Source: UBA5078 sp033721235
Lineage (GTDB): Bacteria > Pseudomonadota > Gammaproteobacteria > Pseudomonadales > Pseudohongiellaceae
Direction: 5' to 3'
DNA: 64,000 bases
Assembly (NCBI GenBank): GCA_033721235.1
Contig: JAWWAY010000006.1
Span: 1-64,000 of the forward strand
Shown: positions 35,289 through 44,411 of the stretch, piece by piece
Layout: the number at the start of each line of letters is the position of its first letter
Position numbering within the stretch: the stretch's first letter is position 1
Position numbers and translations under genes: made by a program
Notes under the pieces: generated by a model
The model's database searches: none
Seen by the model: the letters and a program-made list of their open reading frames with translations, nothing else
Told to the model about the DNA's origin: nothing

Positions 35289-36452
35289 CTAAATAAATTC
35301 CTCTAAGACACTGTTAAGGAATTGATGTCCCTTTGCGGTAGGTTTAACAGTGCCTTTGAGGTTACACAAAAAACCGCGCTTTTGCAGCGTTTGTATGGAC
35401 TTTTCTATATCACTATAGGATAGGCGTGTGGCTTGCTCATACTGCTGCGGGGTAAAGCCCTCGGCCAGTCGCAACACATTGAGCATAAATTCCAGTGTAA
35501 TCTCATCTGCATTGATAGGTGATCGCTGGGCAGTAAACTGAGAGCTCTGCCCATTATGGGCCTCCAAATAATGCTTGGGTTGGGTTCTTTTTCGAGTGCG
35601 CAAAATTTCTTGGTTTTGCGAGGAGCTAAGCTTTCCGTGAGCGCCTGCGCCGATACCGATATAGTCCCCAAAACGCCAGTAATTAAGATTGTGGCGAGAC
35701 TGCCTTCCACTCTTAGCGAAAGCAGAAATCTCATATCGATCGTAGCCGCGCTCGCGCAGCAACTGAAGGCCCGTGTCTTGAATCTCGATCAAAGTATCTT
35801 CGTTAGGCAGCGGCGGAGGCCGCTTAAAAAATTCTGTATTAGGCTCGATCGTCAGTTGATACCAGGAAAGGTGAGTGGGTTCGCAGGCAATCGCCTTTTC
35901 CAAGTCTTGCATTGCGCTGGATGGGCTTTGTTTTTTTAAGCCATACATAATGTCGAGATTGAAATTATCGAAACCTGCAGCCTTGGCAAACTCGACTGCT
36001 TTTAACGCGTCATCGCCGCTGTGGATGCGACCTAGATTATGTAGCTGCAGTTCGTCAAAGCTTTGTACGCCTATGGAGAGTCGGTTGATGCCCGCCTCGC
36101 GGTAATGAGCGAAGCGTTCGCGCTCGGCTGTTCCTGGGTTAGCTTCTAGGGTAATTTCAATATCGGTGGCGAAGCTAATGTGACTTTGTAGGCCGCTAAG
36201 AATTTCCCTATACGCCTTTGCGGAGAACAGGCTAGGCGTTCCTCCGCCGATGAAAATGGATTGGAGTTCGCGGCCTTGAATATACGCGCTATCCAAAGCG
36301 AAATCCTGAAGTAGCGCGGCAATATATTCCTTCTCGGGTAACTCAGCATTTTTTTGATGCGAGTTAAAGTCGCAGTAAGGACATTTGCGTACACACCAAG
36401 GAATGTGAATATACAGGCTTAGTGGTGGCAGTGCGCTAAGATCGCTCATCAT
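35289..36452 (-). CDS. hemW: Radical SAM heme chaperone HemW
   Basis: A 387-residue radical SAM protein, long confused with coproporphyrinogen oxidase HemN but now seen as a heme chaperone. The iron-sulfur cysteines are C20, C24 and C27 in PWCVRKCPYCDFNSH. The fourth cysteine residue of HemN is absent, as expected for HemW. FIGGGTPSLFS is the SAM-binding GGTP motif, followed by LSIGVQSFDE and the C-terminal HemN domain (about residues 300–380). It overlaps rdgB by four bases (ATGA-type), which places it last in the proC–hemW operon, as in Pseudomonas. Confidence 0.95.
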   Translation of the reverse strand: MMSDLSALPPLSLYIHIPWCVRKCPYCDFNSHQKNAELPEKEYIAALLQDFALDSAYIQGRELQSIFIGGGTPSLFSAKAYREILSGLQSHISFATDIEITLEANPGTAERERFAHYREAGINRLSIGVQSFDELQLHNLGRIHSGDDALKAVEFAKAAGFDNFNLDIMYGLKKQSPSSAMQDLEKAIACEPTHLSWYQLTIEPNTEFFKRPPPLPNEDTLIEIQDTGLQLLRERGYDRYEISAFAKSGRQSRHNLNYWRFGDYIGIGAGAHGKLSSSQNQEILRTRKRTQPKHYLEAHNGQSSQFTAQRSPINADEITLEFMLNVLRLAEGFTPQQYEQATRLSYSDIEKSIQTLQKRGFLCNLKGTVKPTAKGHQFLNSVLEEFI

Positions 36453-37057
36453 CTAAGCGAGTCGCGCAGAGTATCCCAGTGGCTCAGTAATCTATGAAGT
36501 GCTTGCCCTCGATGGCTAATCGTATTCTTGGTAGTGGGGTCTAGAAGAGCAGACGCGCATTCGTGAGTCGGCACGTAGAACAAGGGGTCGTAGCCAAAGC
36601 CGTTCTCGCCCTGACCTTGGTGTAGGATTCTTCCCTCCCATGTACCTTGGCTAATAAAGGGCATGGGATCTTCGGCAAAGCGCATGAATACGATCACGCA
36701 TTGAAATCGTGCGGTCCGATCTTTATCGGCGACGTTTTTTAATGCATCCAGTAGCTTTTGATTATTGCTAGCATCATCGGCATCTGGGCCCGCAAAGCGA
36801 GCGGAATAGATGCCGGGACGGCCGTTGAGTGCATCGACTTCAATGCCGGAATCATCCGCTAAGGCAGGAAGGCCCGTAGCGGCACAGGCATGGCGTGCCT
36901 TGAGTATGGCGTTCTCGACGAAACTCAGGCCGGTCTCCTCGGCATCGCTTACTCCCAGTGAGCCCTGAGCAAGGAACTCTACATCCGAGCCTCCAAGCAT
37001 CTGCTGAAACTCGCGTAGTTTGCCTTTGTTGCCGCTGGCTAAGACGATCTTGTTCAT
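36449..37057 (-). CDS. rdgB: XTP/dITP pyrophosphatase
   Basis: A 202-residue house-cleaning enzyme that hydrolyses non-canonical purine triphosphates such as dITP and XTP. Motifs: KIVLASGNKGKLREFQQML at the N-terminus, LPALADDSGIEVDALNGRPGIYSARF with the metal-binding acids, and ENGFGYDPLFYVP. The terminal motif NTISHRGQALHRL is also present. A longer frame extends to 37177 inside metW, but the ATG at 37057 gives the exact family start. It lies 13 bases after metW and overlaps hemW by four bases. Confidence 0.96.
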   Translation of the reverse strand: MNKIVLASGNKGKLREFQQMLGGSDVEFLAQGSLGVSDAEETGLSFVENAILKARHACAATGLPALADDSGIEVDALNGRPGIYSARFAGPDADDASNNQKLLDALKNVADKDRTARFQCVIVFMRFAEDPMPFISQGTWEGRILHQGQGENGFGYDPLFYVPTHECASALLDPTTKNTISHRGQALHRLLSHWDTLRDSLR

Positions 37058-37070
37058 TGCTCTACCTTTA

Positions 37071-37661
37071 CTATCGGCTAATATGATAAATGGCCGTTTC
37101 GCCCAAGAGGTTGGGCCAGAGTTTGATATACCAATTGCCCTGGTGATTATGGTCGGCAACGGTTCGAGTGATGACATCTATGCGGTGATCACGGCATAAA
37201 TTGTCAAAGTCGCGAATAGTACAGAAGTGGATATTAGGTGTGTTATACCACTCGTATGGCATAAACTTCGATACCGGCATTCTGCCCTTGCCAAGCAAGT
37301 ACAAGCGGCTACGCCAGTGACCGAAGTTAGGAAATGTGACTATGCAATTTTTGCCTATTCGCAACATCTCATTAATCAGTTTATCTGGGTAGCTTACGGC
37401 CTGAAGTGTCTGAGTCAGTAGTACGGTATCGAAACTCTTGTCCCCAAAATTACTTAGGCTCTTGTTAAGGTCTTGTTGTAAGACGTTCACGCCCTTATCG
37501 ATGCACTTCTGAATTTTGGTTTCGTCAATCTCCAAACCAATTTCTGAAATGTTTTTGTGCTCTTTTAAATAAGCCAATAGAGTGCCATCGCCACAACCTA
37601 AGTCGAGGACTCTGCTTTCGTTTTCAATCCAATGTTGAATCAGTTCAAAGTCTGGGCGCAT
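37071..37661 (-). CDS. metW: Methionine biosynthesis protein MetW
   Basis: A 196-residue SAM-dependent methyltransferase-fold protein that partners homoserine acyltransferase MetX. The SAM-binding loop is RVLDLGCGDGTLLAYL; QTLQAVSYPDKLINEMLRIG and CIVTFPNFGHWRSRLYLLGKG are MetW-specific. Its ATG overlaps the metX stop by one base (TGATG), giving tight coupling. In related bacteria MetX needs MetW for full activity. Length agrees with the family (about 195). Confidence 0.96.
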   Translation of the reverse strand: MRPDFELIQHWIENESRVLDLGCGDGTLLAYLKEHKNISEIGLEIDETKIQKCIDKGVNVLQQDLNKSLSNFGDKSFDTVLLTQTLQAVSYPDKLINEMLRIGKNCIVTFPNFGHWRSRLYLLGKGRMPVSKFMPYEWYNTPNIHFCTIRDFDNLCRDHRIDVITRTVADHNHQGNWYIKLWPNLLGETAIYHISR

Positions 37662-38857
37662 CAGGAATTCACCTCGTCACTTACTCTTCCCATATAGGCG
37701 CCAAATGCCTCTATATATCGTGGCACCGATAGAAGAAAGGCGTCGTGTCCTTGGTCGGCCTCTATATTGATATAGCTGACATCTTTTTTTGCGGCGAGTA
37801 GGGCATCGACTATTTCCTGCGTGCGCTCTGGTGGAAAGCGCCAGTCGGAGCTAAAGGACATTAGAAAGAAGCGGCACTTGCTTTGAGAAAATGCTTTCGT
37901 CAAATCGCCGTCATAATCTACCGTGGGGTCGAAGTAATCCAAGGCTTTTGTCATGAGTAAATAGGTATTGGCATCGAAGCGCTCGGAAAATCTTTCGCCC
38001 TGATAATGCAAATAGCTCTCTACCTGAAAATCTACGTCGAAGCCAAAGCTTAGTTTTCCGGTTTTTAAATCACGGCCAAAATTGGGCTTAATGCTTTCGG
38101 TGCGAACAGAATCATCTAATTTGCCAAATTTTTCGCGCATGGCGCTGTCGGATAAATAGGTGATATGGCCCACCATGCGCGCCAGCATTAAGCCGCGCTT
38201 AGGGTAGGTGTTGTGTTCTAGATAGCGGCCGTCGTGAAAGTTTGGATCAGCCGTTATGGATTGTCGTGCCACTTCATTAAAAGCAATATTTTGTGCCGAC
38301 AATTTTGGCGCCACCGCAATCATCACTGCATGACGCAGTAGATCAGGGAAGCTTATTGCCCAGCGCATGACCTGCATCGCGCCCAAGCTGCCGCCTATGA
38401 CGGCCGCCCATTGTTTAATCCCCATGCGTTCCATTAGGCGCACTTGACTTCTAACCCAGTCTCGAACGGTAATAACAGGAAAATCCGGCCCATAGAACTT
38501 GCCCGTTTCGGGGTTAATTGAGGCCGGCCCGGTGCTGCCAGAGCAGCCTCCAAGATTATTCAGGCAGACCACAAAAAACTTGTTGGTATCGATGGCTTTT
38601 CCTGGGCCGATACAAGTGTCCCACCAACCCGGCTTTCGATCGTCTTCACTGTGGTAACCCGCCGCGTGATGATCGCCACTAAGCGCGTGGCAAATTAGAA
38701 CGGCGTTGGACTTGTTGTCGTTGAGTGTGCCATAGGTTTCTACCATCAAATCATAGTTAGTTATGGATTTACCGCTGCGCAGAGGCAAAGGTTCATCAAA
38801 ATGATAGAGGGTAGGCTCGACAATTCCTACAGAGTTATCTTGGGCTTCTATGGGCAT
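37661..38857 (-). CDS. metX: Homoserine O-acyltransferase MetX
   Basis: A 398-residue alpha/beta-hydrolase-fold enzyme that acylates homoserine in methionine synthesis. The nucleophile elbow is GGSLGAMQVM, with the catalytic Asp and His in the C-terminal part (SFSSDWRFPP and DQGHDAFL). NAVLICHALSGDHHAAG and CIGPGKAIDTNKFFVVCLNNLGG are typical. Proteins of this type in Pseudomonas use succinyl-CoA rather than acetyl-CoA, and the coupled metW suggests the same here (inference). It starts five bases after yggU in the proC operon. Confidence 0.95.
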   Translation of the reverse strand: MPIEAQDNSVGIVEPTLYHFDEPLPLRSGKSITNYDLMVETYGTLNDNKSNAVLICHALSGDHHAAGYHSEDDRKPGWWDTCIGPGKAIDTNKFFVVCLNNLGGCSGSTGPASINPETGKFYGPDFPVITVRDWVRSQVRLMERMGIKQWAAVIGGSLGAMQVMRWAISFPDLLRHAVMIAVAPKLSAQNIAFNEVARQSITADPNFHDGRYLEHNTYPKRGLMLARMVGHITYLSDSAMREKFGKLDDSVRTESIKPNFGRDLKTGKLSFGFDVDFQVESYLHYQGERFSERFDANTYLLMTKALDYFDPTVDYDGDLTKAFSQSKCRFFLMSFSSDWRFPPERTQEIVDALLAAKKDVSYINIEADQGHDAFLLSVPRYIEAFGAYMGRVSDEVNS

Positions 38858-38861
38858 ATGT

Positions 38862-39188
38862 TTACTGCTTATCCATCACTTGTGCGATTTCAGGTGCCAG
38901 GCGTCTTAACGCTTCCGGTACGACTTGGGGCGTGCTAATTCTAATGCGTTTTAGTTTGCTAGTCTCGCCACTAATAATATCTATATTGCTTTGTGCTACT
39001 TTGAATTGTTTCGCCAAGAATTTTATTAAATGCTTATTGGCTTTTCCGTCCACAGGTGGGGCTGTAATGCGAATCTTCATACGCCCTTCGCTGATCTCAA
39101 CAAACTCATCCTTTGCCGCCTTGGGCTGCAATTTGCAGCTCATAAACAGCTGTTGCTCCTGCCAGGCAAAGCATTGGACCTGGGACAT
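38862..39188 (-). CDS. yggU: DUF167 family protein YggU
   Basis: A 108-residue protein of the YggU/DUF167 family, whose function is unknown. The core RITAPPVDGKANKHLIKFLAKQF and the closing VSGE-type segment DIISGETSKLKRIRI are the family signature. An extra tail of about 15 residues (APEIAQVMDKQ) is present. It lies between yggT and metX with gaps of five and four bases, the conserved gammaproteobacterial position. Confidence 0.9.
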   Translation of the reverse strand: MSQVQCFAWQEQQLFMSCKLQPKAAKDEFVEISEGRMKIRITAPPVDGKANKHLIKFLAKQFKVAQSNIDIISGETSKLKRIRISTPQVVPEALRRLAPEIAQVMDKQ

Positions 39189-39193
39189 CGGTG

Positions 39194-39781
39194 CTAATAG
39201 CCTATAATGAGTGTCTGGTTATCACCCAGAATCGGATATATAAGGGCAGTTTCTATTATTCGAATACACAGGAAGGCAAAAATTGGTGAAAAATCCAAAC
39301 CTCCCATAGCCGGTAACAGGCGTCTAAAGGGAGCCATGATTGGCTCGCTGAGCTCGCGGGTTAAGGATATAGCTGGGTGCGCGCTATAGGGCGCAATAAA
39401 GCTGGCGACAATAGAGGCGATAATCGCCCAGAAGTAGATCTTCAAGATATAGGATAAGGTACCGACGCTAGCCCAGGTGATAATGGTGCCTATATCGCCT
39501 ACGCTCAGGCTAAAACCGTAAAAGAATGCCAGTAGGCAAATGAAAACCCCGTGAACGAGTATGGCATAGATGAGTGTGGCGAAATCAATACCCCACATGC
39601 CGGGAATAACGCGACGAAGCCCGCGAACTGGGTTGTCGGTAATTTGTACGATGGCTTGTACGAGTGGGTTATAGAAATTTGCCCGAGCGATCTGCAGTAG
39701 AAAGCGCAATAGGACTGCGAGCAGATACAAGCTGCCTAGTGTACCAATAATGAGCACACCAACATTGCCGAGAGGTCCCAT
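39194..39781 (-). CDS. yggT: YggT family integral membrane protein
   Basis: A 195-residue inner-membrane protein with two copies of the YggT module (about residues 8–95 and 105–190). Each carries a pair of hydrophobic helices and the conserved N/S-P-x-x-x-x-x-R motif: NPVRGLRRVIPG in the first copy and EPIMAPFRRLLPAMGGLDFSP in the second. Members are thought to influence osmotic or cell-envelope functions, but the role is unproven. It follows proC by 29 bases. Confidence 0.92.
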   Translation of the reverse strand: MGPLGNVGVLIIGTLGSLYLLAVLLRFLLQIARANFYNPLVQAIVQITDNPVRGLRRVIPGMWGIDFATLIYAILVHGVFICLLAFFYGFSLSVGDIGTIITWASVGTLSYILKIYFWAIIASIVASFIAPYSAHPAISLTRELSEPIMAPFRRLLPAMGGLDFSPIFAFLCIRIIETALIYPILGDNQTLIIGY

Positions 39782-39810
39782 ACTAAACTGTCTCCTAAGT
39801 GATCCTGATT

Positions 39811-40623
39811 TTATCCAGCGAGTTCGACGGAGCGCTTTTGCGCCGCGCTCAAGGCTTTCTTAACAATTTCTCGCAAACCCTCGGCCTCGAATGTCTCGAT
39901 GGCCGCTTGGGTTGTGCCGCCTGGGGAGGTGACTCTGCGTCGCAATTCTTCTGGGGCGACATCCCCACTAGCGGCGAGCTTGGCGGCACCAAGAGCCGTC
40001 TGAATAGTGAACGAGCGTGCCAGCTCGGGGTCTAGGCCCATTTCGATGCCCACTTGCTCCATAGCCTCCATCAATAGGAAGTAATAGGCTGGCCCACTTC
40101 CCGATAGTGCTGTGACCGCATCGATGTCACTCTCACTGCTCAGCCAGCGGCAAATGCCTACTGCCGACATGACTGATTCGGCTAGTGCCCTTTGAGAGCC
40201 CGCTGTGTTGGGATTGGCCACGAGCCCAGTTGCACCCGTAGATACTAGTGCTGGGGTATTGGGCATACAGCGCACGATAGCTTTATCTTCGCCGAGCCAA
40301 GCGGCGAAGCTGGCAAGAGGAACCCCTGCTGCTATCGAAATAATGACTTGCTCCTCTTCTTTGAGGTGAGGAGTTAGAGACTGGCATACATCACTCATTA
40401 CCTGAGGTTTAACTGCCAATACCAATACATCCGCAGTGCTAGCCACTGTGCGCATGTCGGCAGTGGTTTGAATGCCACATTGATCCTTCAGCTCTTCCAG
40501 CTTGCTCTCGTCAATATCACAGGCGGTAATATTCTGTGGAGGCACGTCTTTGGCCACCAAGCCGTGAATGAGTGCGCTGGCCATATTGCCCGCGCCGATG
40601 AAGGCTATCTTACTGTAATTCAA
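39811..40623 (-). CDS. proC: Pyrroline-5-carboxylate reductase
   Basis: A 270-residue NAD(P)H-dependent enzyme catalysing the last step of proline synthesis. The Rossmann fingerprint is IAFIGAGNMASALIHGL. VLAVKPQVM, IVRCMPNTPALVSTGATGL and ALSGSGPAYYFLLMEAM mark the family, with GVTSPGGTT-like RRRVTSPGGTTQAAI near the C-terminus. The start codon is TTG, well supported by GAGGAA six bases upstream. It heads the seven-gene operon proC–yggT–yggU–metX–metW–rdgB–hemW. yggS and pilT, which precede it in Pseudomonas, are missing here. Confidence 0.96.
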   Translation of the reverse strand: MNYSKIAFIGAGNMASALIHGLVAKDVPPQNITACDIDESKLEELKDQCGIQTTADMRTVASTADVLVLAVKPQVMSDVCQSLTPHLKEEEQVIISIAAGVPLASFAAWLGEDKAIVRCMPNTPALVSTGATGLVANPNTAGSQRALAESVMSAVGICRWLSSESDIDAVTALSGSGPAYYFLLMEAMEQVGIEMGLDPELARSFTIQTALGAAKLAASGDVAPEELRRRVTSPGGTTQAAIETFEAEGLREIVKKALSAAQKRSVELAG

Positions 40624-40751
40624 GTTAATTCCTCTTTTTCCATCTAAAACTGTATGCGCTGGCTATTCTAGCGTAAGTCGCGAGTAACTCACACTACTGT
40701 GATACTTGTTTCCCTCGGTCTCGGCGAGCCGCCTTAGCGCGCTTACTACAT

Positions 40752-40766
40752 GCGACATATTGTCGC
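40752..40766. promoter_or_regulatory. Inverted repeat GCGACA-TAT-TGTCGC, candidate operator 1
   Basis: A perfect palindrome with 6-base arms and 3-base spacer, in the gap upstream of the TonB-receptor operon. A near copy occurs 80 bases downstream. No regulator gene lies beside it. Confidence 0.5.
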
Positions 40767-40831
40767 GGCAATACAATGTTAAGCCCCTGAAAGCGCCTAA
40801 TAGCAGGGGCTTTAGCACACAGATCTAGCCT

Positions 40832-40846
40832 GCGACACTTGGTCGC
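40832..40846. promoter_or_regulatory. Inverted repeat GCGAC-ACTTG-GTCGC, candidate operator 2
   Basis: Same outer sequence (TGCGACA…GTCGC) as the first repeat, with 5-base perfect arms. It is 70 bases before the ATG of the TonB receptor and centred 80 bases from the first repeat, close to a multiple of a helical turn. Confidence 0.5.
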
Positions 40847-40915
40847 ATTGCCTATTGAGGGGCGCGGTATAGGATAGCGAACCTTAGTATATCCACGGCA
40901 TTTTTAAGGTGAAAC

Positions 40916-43195
40916 ATGCGTCAGAAAAAACTGTTTGTACAGATAAGCGTCATTCTGGCTGCTCTTAGCGGCCCTCAACTTCATGCACAAGATAATGTCG
41001 AAGCAATTGAAGAGGTCGTTATTTGGGGAAAGCAGGCACAACGAGAGGGCTCTATAGCGCATCCTGGTAGCCTTTTGACTCAGCAAGACCTCGTAAGCAT
41101 TAATGCTGTGACGACAGAAGATTTAGTAAAGTTCGAGCCTAGCCTGGTGATACGTCGCCGATTCATAGGTGACTCCAATGGCACAATGGGCATGCGGGGC
41201 TCCAATATGTTCCAAACATCTCGCTCCATGGTGTTCGCCGATGGTGTGCCATTGCACTATCTACTGCAGTCGCGCTGGAATGGTGCCCCACGCTGGACTA
41301 TGGTCTCTGCTAGTGAGATCGCACAAGTTGAGGTTCTCTACGGGCCATACTCTGCTGAATTTAGCGGTAACTCGATGGGAGGGGTTGTATTAATCGAGTC
41401 GGCCATTCCGCAAGAGCGCGAATTTCATTTCGATAGCTCCTACTTTTCTCAAAGCTTCGATGCTTATGGCTTTGATGACACAGTAAACGGCTATAAGAGC
41501 TATTTCTCTTACGGAGACAAGATAGGCGATACCAGCCTGTTCTTCTCTTACAACCGTCTAGATAATGAGGCGCAGCCGCAAACTTTCTACGATGCGGCAA
41601 GCTCTAGTTTTACCACATCTACAGCCGTCACCGGTGGCTTGATTGACGAAGACGAGCGCTCCAATACGCAATTATTTTTCGGTGACACGGGTATCGTCGA
41701 TACCATGACTGAGAACTACAAGATTAAGATTGGGCAGGATTTTGGTCAGTGGCAGGCATTGTTGAATGTCGCCTACGAGGATCGGTACTCTGGCAGCGAT
41801 AAGCCCAATACCTATTTGCGCGACGTCAATGGCACTCCAATTTGGAGCGGGGTGGTGTCTCAAGATGGACGTACCGTCAATATTCCATCCAGCCGCTTAA
41901 ATGTGAGTGAGCTTGAGCGAGATAGTTTATCTTTAGGGTTGCGAGTTGCCGGACCGATTACTGAGTCCATTAATTTCGAGGCTAATATCAATCAGTTTGA
42001 AGTGCTAAGGGATGAGTCGCGTTCTTCGTTAGTAAACCCGCAAGATCCCGCCTACACATTAAACGGACAAGTAAGCGACTACGGTGATACGGGTTGGGAT
42101 AGCATAGAAGCAAAGTTAGAGTTTGCTGAACTTCCAGTTCAGGGCCTAAGTTTGCTAGTAGGCCTTAGGCGTGATTCTTACGAGCTTAATCTGAATGTCT
42201 ATAATTCTGACAACTACATAGCAGGCAGCTTCCATGGTTATCGTAGCAGAAGTGGAGGTGAAACCTCTATCGATGCGATCTTTGCACAATTTAATTGGCA
42301 ACTAAATGAGAAGTGGGATCTGGGCCTTGGTCTGCGTCACGAAAGCTTTGAAAGCGACAATGGCTATTTTAGCGACGACGACAATACCACGCCAGAGTTC
42401 GACTTGATAAATGTTCCGAAAGTGAGCGAATCAAACACATCGCCTAAATTCTCTGTCGCTTACCAAGCTAACTCAGACTGGAGCTTCGCCTATGCAGTAG
42501 GTAAAGCGTATCGCTTCCCAATCGTGGAAGAGCTTTTTAGTCAGTACTCGGCCTATAACTCTGTGAGCGTCGCCAACCCAGACTTGAAGCCAGAAAACGG
42601 GCTTCACCACAACTTCATGATTGAGCGGGCCATTGATAATGGTGTTGTGCGCGTAAATGTTTTCCAAGAAAGCGTTAAGGATGTTATCGAGTCTCAATCA
42701 GAAAGCCTGCCTGGTGGCTTAAGCGTAAGAACTTTTGTACCAGTTGATGAGATTGAGACTAGTGGTATAGAGTTTATCGCTAATGTGGACGATGCTCTGC
42801 TCGCTGACTTAGATATACGTTTCAATGTGGCGTTTACCGATTCCGAAATAGTAAAGAATCAACCTGACCCGAGTATTGAAGGCAATGTCTATCCGCGCAT
42901 GCCGAAGTGGCGTGGTAATCTTTTGGCTACTTATCATATCAGTCAAGAGTGGGACGCCGGCATTAATCTGCAATATGCCAGCGATAGCTATGGGCGCTTG
43001 CAAAACGATGATAAAGAAGATGGTGTATATGGCGCTCAGGATGCATACACTCGCATTGGAATAAAATCGACCTATAACTTCAATAATGGGGTGGCCTTAG
43101 GTCTTGGTATTGATAACCTTACTAATGAGCTTGCATATGTGGCCCATCCTTGGCCGGGTCGCACATTCTATGCAAATATGTCCTATGACTTCTAA
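40916..43195 (+). CDS. TonB-dependent receptor heading a three-gene operon
   Basis: A 759-residue outer-membrane receptor. The signal peptide ends near PQLHAQ and is followed by a TonB-box-like EEVVIWG at about residue 37. The plug has LVKFEPSLVIRRRFIGDSNGTMGMRGSNMFQTSRSMVFADGVPL and QVEVLYGPYSAEFSGNSMGGVVLIES; the barrel ends GRTFYANMSYDF with the aromatic C-terminus. It belongs to the FecA/BtuB-like group; the ligand is not evident. The last 11 bases overlap the start of the propeller gene, so expression is coupled with 43185–44411 and 44404–44895. Upstream are two matched inverted repeats, and AAGGTG forms the ribosome-binding site. Confidence 0.92.
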   Translation: MRQKKLFVQISVILAALSGPQLHAQDNVEAIEEVVIWGKQAQREGSIAHPGSLLTQQDLVSINAVTTEDLVKFEPSLVIRRRFIGDSNGTMGMRGSNMFQTSRSMVFADGVPLHYLLQSRWNGAPRWTMVSASEIAQVEVLYGPYSAEFSGNSMGGVVLIESAIPQEREFHFDSSYFSQSFDAYGFDDTVNGYKSYFSYGDKIGDTSLFFSYNRLDNEAQPQTFYDAASSSFTTSTAVTGGLIDEDERSNTQLFFGDTGIVDTMTENYKIKIGQDFGQWQALLNVAYEDRYSGSDKPNTYLRDVNGTPIWSGVVSQDGRTVNIPSSRLNVSELERDSLSLGLRVAGPITESINFEANINQFEVLRDESRSSLVNPQDPAYTLNGQVSDYGDTGWDSIEAKLEFAELPVQGLSLLVGLRRDSYELNLNVYNSDNYIAGSFHGYRSRSGGETSIDAIFAQFNWQLNEKWDLGLGLRHESFESDNGYFSDDDNTTPEFDLINVPKVSESNTSPKFSVAYQANSDWSFAYAVGKAYRFPIVEELFSQYSAYNSVSVANPDLKPENGLHHNFMIERAIDNGVVRVNVFQESVKDVIESQSESLPGGLSVRTFVPVDEIETSGIEFIANVDDALLADLDIRFNVAFTDSEIVKNQPDPSIEGNVYPRMPKWRGNLLATYHISQEWDAGINLQYASDSYGRLQNDDKEDGVYGAQDAYTRIGIKSTYNFNNGVALGLGIDNLTNELAYVAHPWPGRTFYANMSYDF

Positions 43196-44411
43196 ATTGA
43201 AAATGCTGAGCGCTGCGTTGGCGGCCTTCCTCCTAAGCTCGTTGGTAAACGCCGATAACTGCGAGTCAGTTGTCGGCGCTTCAGCCAATGAGGTGGTGAG
43301 TATTCACTGTGGTGGTGCACCTAGTGCTTTTGTAGCGGACGATGGAGTTGTGTGGACGGCCTTTGTTCAAAATCAGCATGTCTACGTCTCTCAATCGCAG
43401 GACATGGGCAAGAGCTTCGGTGAGCCTTTAAAGGTGAATGCTGAACCCGAAAATATTGAATTCAATGGCGAAAATAGACCTAAGATCATTGTCAGTGACT
43501 CGGGCGTCATTCTTTTGTCTTGGACGACTAAAACATCATCCAACTTCACTGGCCTGATTCGTTTTTCTCGCTCCATCAATGATGGGAAAACTTTTTCAAC
43601 GCCCAGAACGATCAATGACGACGGGCTGCATACTGGCCATCGCTTCGATAGTCTGTATTTAACCGAATCGGGAAACCTATATCTTACATGGATCGACAAG
43701 CGTGACATGGTGGCGAGTGAAAAGCTCGGCGAAGACTATGTCGGCGCTGGGATTTACTACACCGTCTCTCAAGACCTAGGGGAAAGCTTTAGCCCTAATT
43801 ATCGCGTGTCGCATAATAGCTGCGAATGTTGTCGAATAGCGATGGCTCCCCATGGCAGGGATGAAGTCGCTATCGTTTGGCGTCAAATCTATGATGAGCA
43901 TATTCGCGATCACTCATTCGCTATACTCGGCGTTGCGGGTCAGGTAAACGCTAAGGCACGGGCGACTGTTGACGATTGGCATATTGATGCCTGTCCTCAT
44001 CATGGCCCGGCAATGATAGAGGCCGCACAGGGCGACGGTGACGAATACCACCTGGCATGGTTTAGCAATGGTAATATTCATAGTGGTATTCACTATGGTC
44101 TATATGACGCACGCACCGAGACAATGCGTCAGATCATGAAAGTAGACGGCACGCCGGGAGCGGGACATCCCCATATGGCCAGAGTCGGTGATCGAATCTA
44201 TATGGTGTGGAAGGGCTTTGATGGGCAGCAGACGCTCCTGCAGCTTATGAGCTCGGATGATGAAGGCGAAACTTGGAGCGAGCCTGACACGCTGTATACG
44301 ACCGGCCGTGCTAGTGACCATCCTTTGTTAGTATCTAGCGAACAGGGCGTTTATCTGAGTTGGCTAAGCGATGAATACGGTTATAGGTTTGAGGAAGTGA
44401 TTAATGACTAA
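43185..44411 (+). CDS. Secreted Asp-box (sialidase-like) beta-propeller with CxCC motif
   Basis: A 408-residue exported protein. The ATG at 43185 lies inside the end of the receptor gene and begins a signal peptide (cleavage near SLVNA); the longer upstream frame is not plausible. Four Asp-boxes of the SxDxGxxF/W type are seen: SQDMGKSF, SINDGKTF, SQDLGESF and SDDEGETW, so the fold is a sialidase-like six-bladed propeller. Classical sialidase catalytic residues are not evident. Six cysteines remain in the mature chain, including the cluster C213-E-C215-C216 (NSCECCRIAM) and C270 in HIDACPHHGP. The Cys and His residues suggest metal or heme binding or disulfides (inference). Its end overlaps the TlpA gene by eight bases. 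Confidence 0.82.
   Translation: MTSKLKMLSAALAAFLLSSLVNADNCESVVGASANEVVSIHCGGAPSAFVADDGVVWTAFVQNQHVYVSQSQDMGKSFGEPLKVNAEPENIEFNGENRPKIIVSDSGVILLSWTTKTSSNFTGLIRFSRSINDGKTFSTPRTINDDGLHTGHRFDSLYLTESGNLYLTWIDKRDMVASEKLGEDYVGAGIYYTVSQDLGESFSPNYRVSHNSCECCRIAMAPHGRDEVAIVWRQIYDEHIRDHSFAILGVAGQVNAKARATVDDWHIDACPHHGPAMIEAAQGDGDEYHLAWFSNGNIHSGIHYGLYDARTETMRQIMKVDGTPGAGHPHMARVGDRIYMVWKGFDGQQTLLQLMSSDDEGETWSEPDTLYTTGRASDHPLLVSSEQGVYLSWLSDEYGYRFEEVIND

Larger units (their letters stand above)
40624..40915. other. Divergent promoter region between proC and the TonB-receptor operon
   Basis: 292 bases. It contains two related inverted repeats (40752–40766 and 40832–40846) and, between them, a separate hairpin with perfect 9-base arms AAGCCCCTG/CAGGGGCTT (40781–40789/40804–40812). 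No gene or RNA is recognisable. Confidence 0.6.

Noticed and set aside
37058..37177. Upstream extension of rdgB
   Set aside because: The added 40 residues overlap metW and do not match the family. The ATG at 37057 gives the canonical N-terminus.
40781..40812. Terminator in the proC/receptor promoter region
   Set aside because: The 9-base-arm hairpin is not downstream of any gene on either strand and has no T-run. It may be a leader structure but not a terminator of a known transcript.
43104..43184. Longer start for the propeller gene inside the TonB receptor
   Set aside because: The extra N-terminal residues are an out-of-frame reading of the receptor barrel and would bury the signal peptide that starts at 43185.
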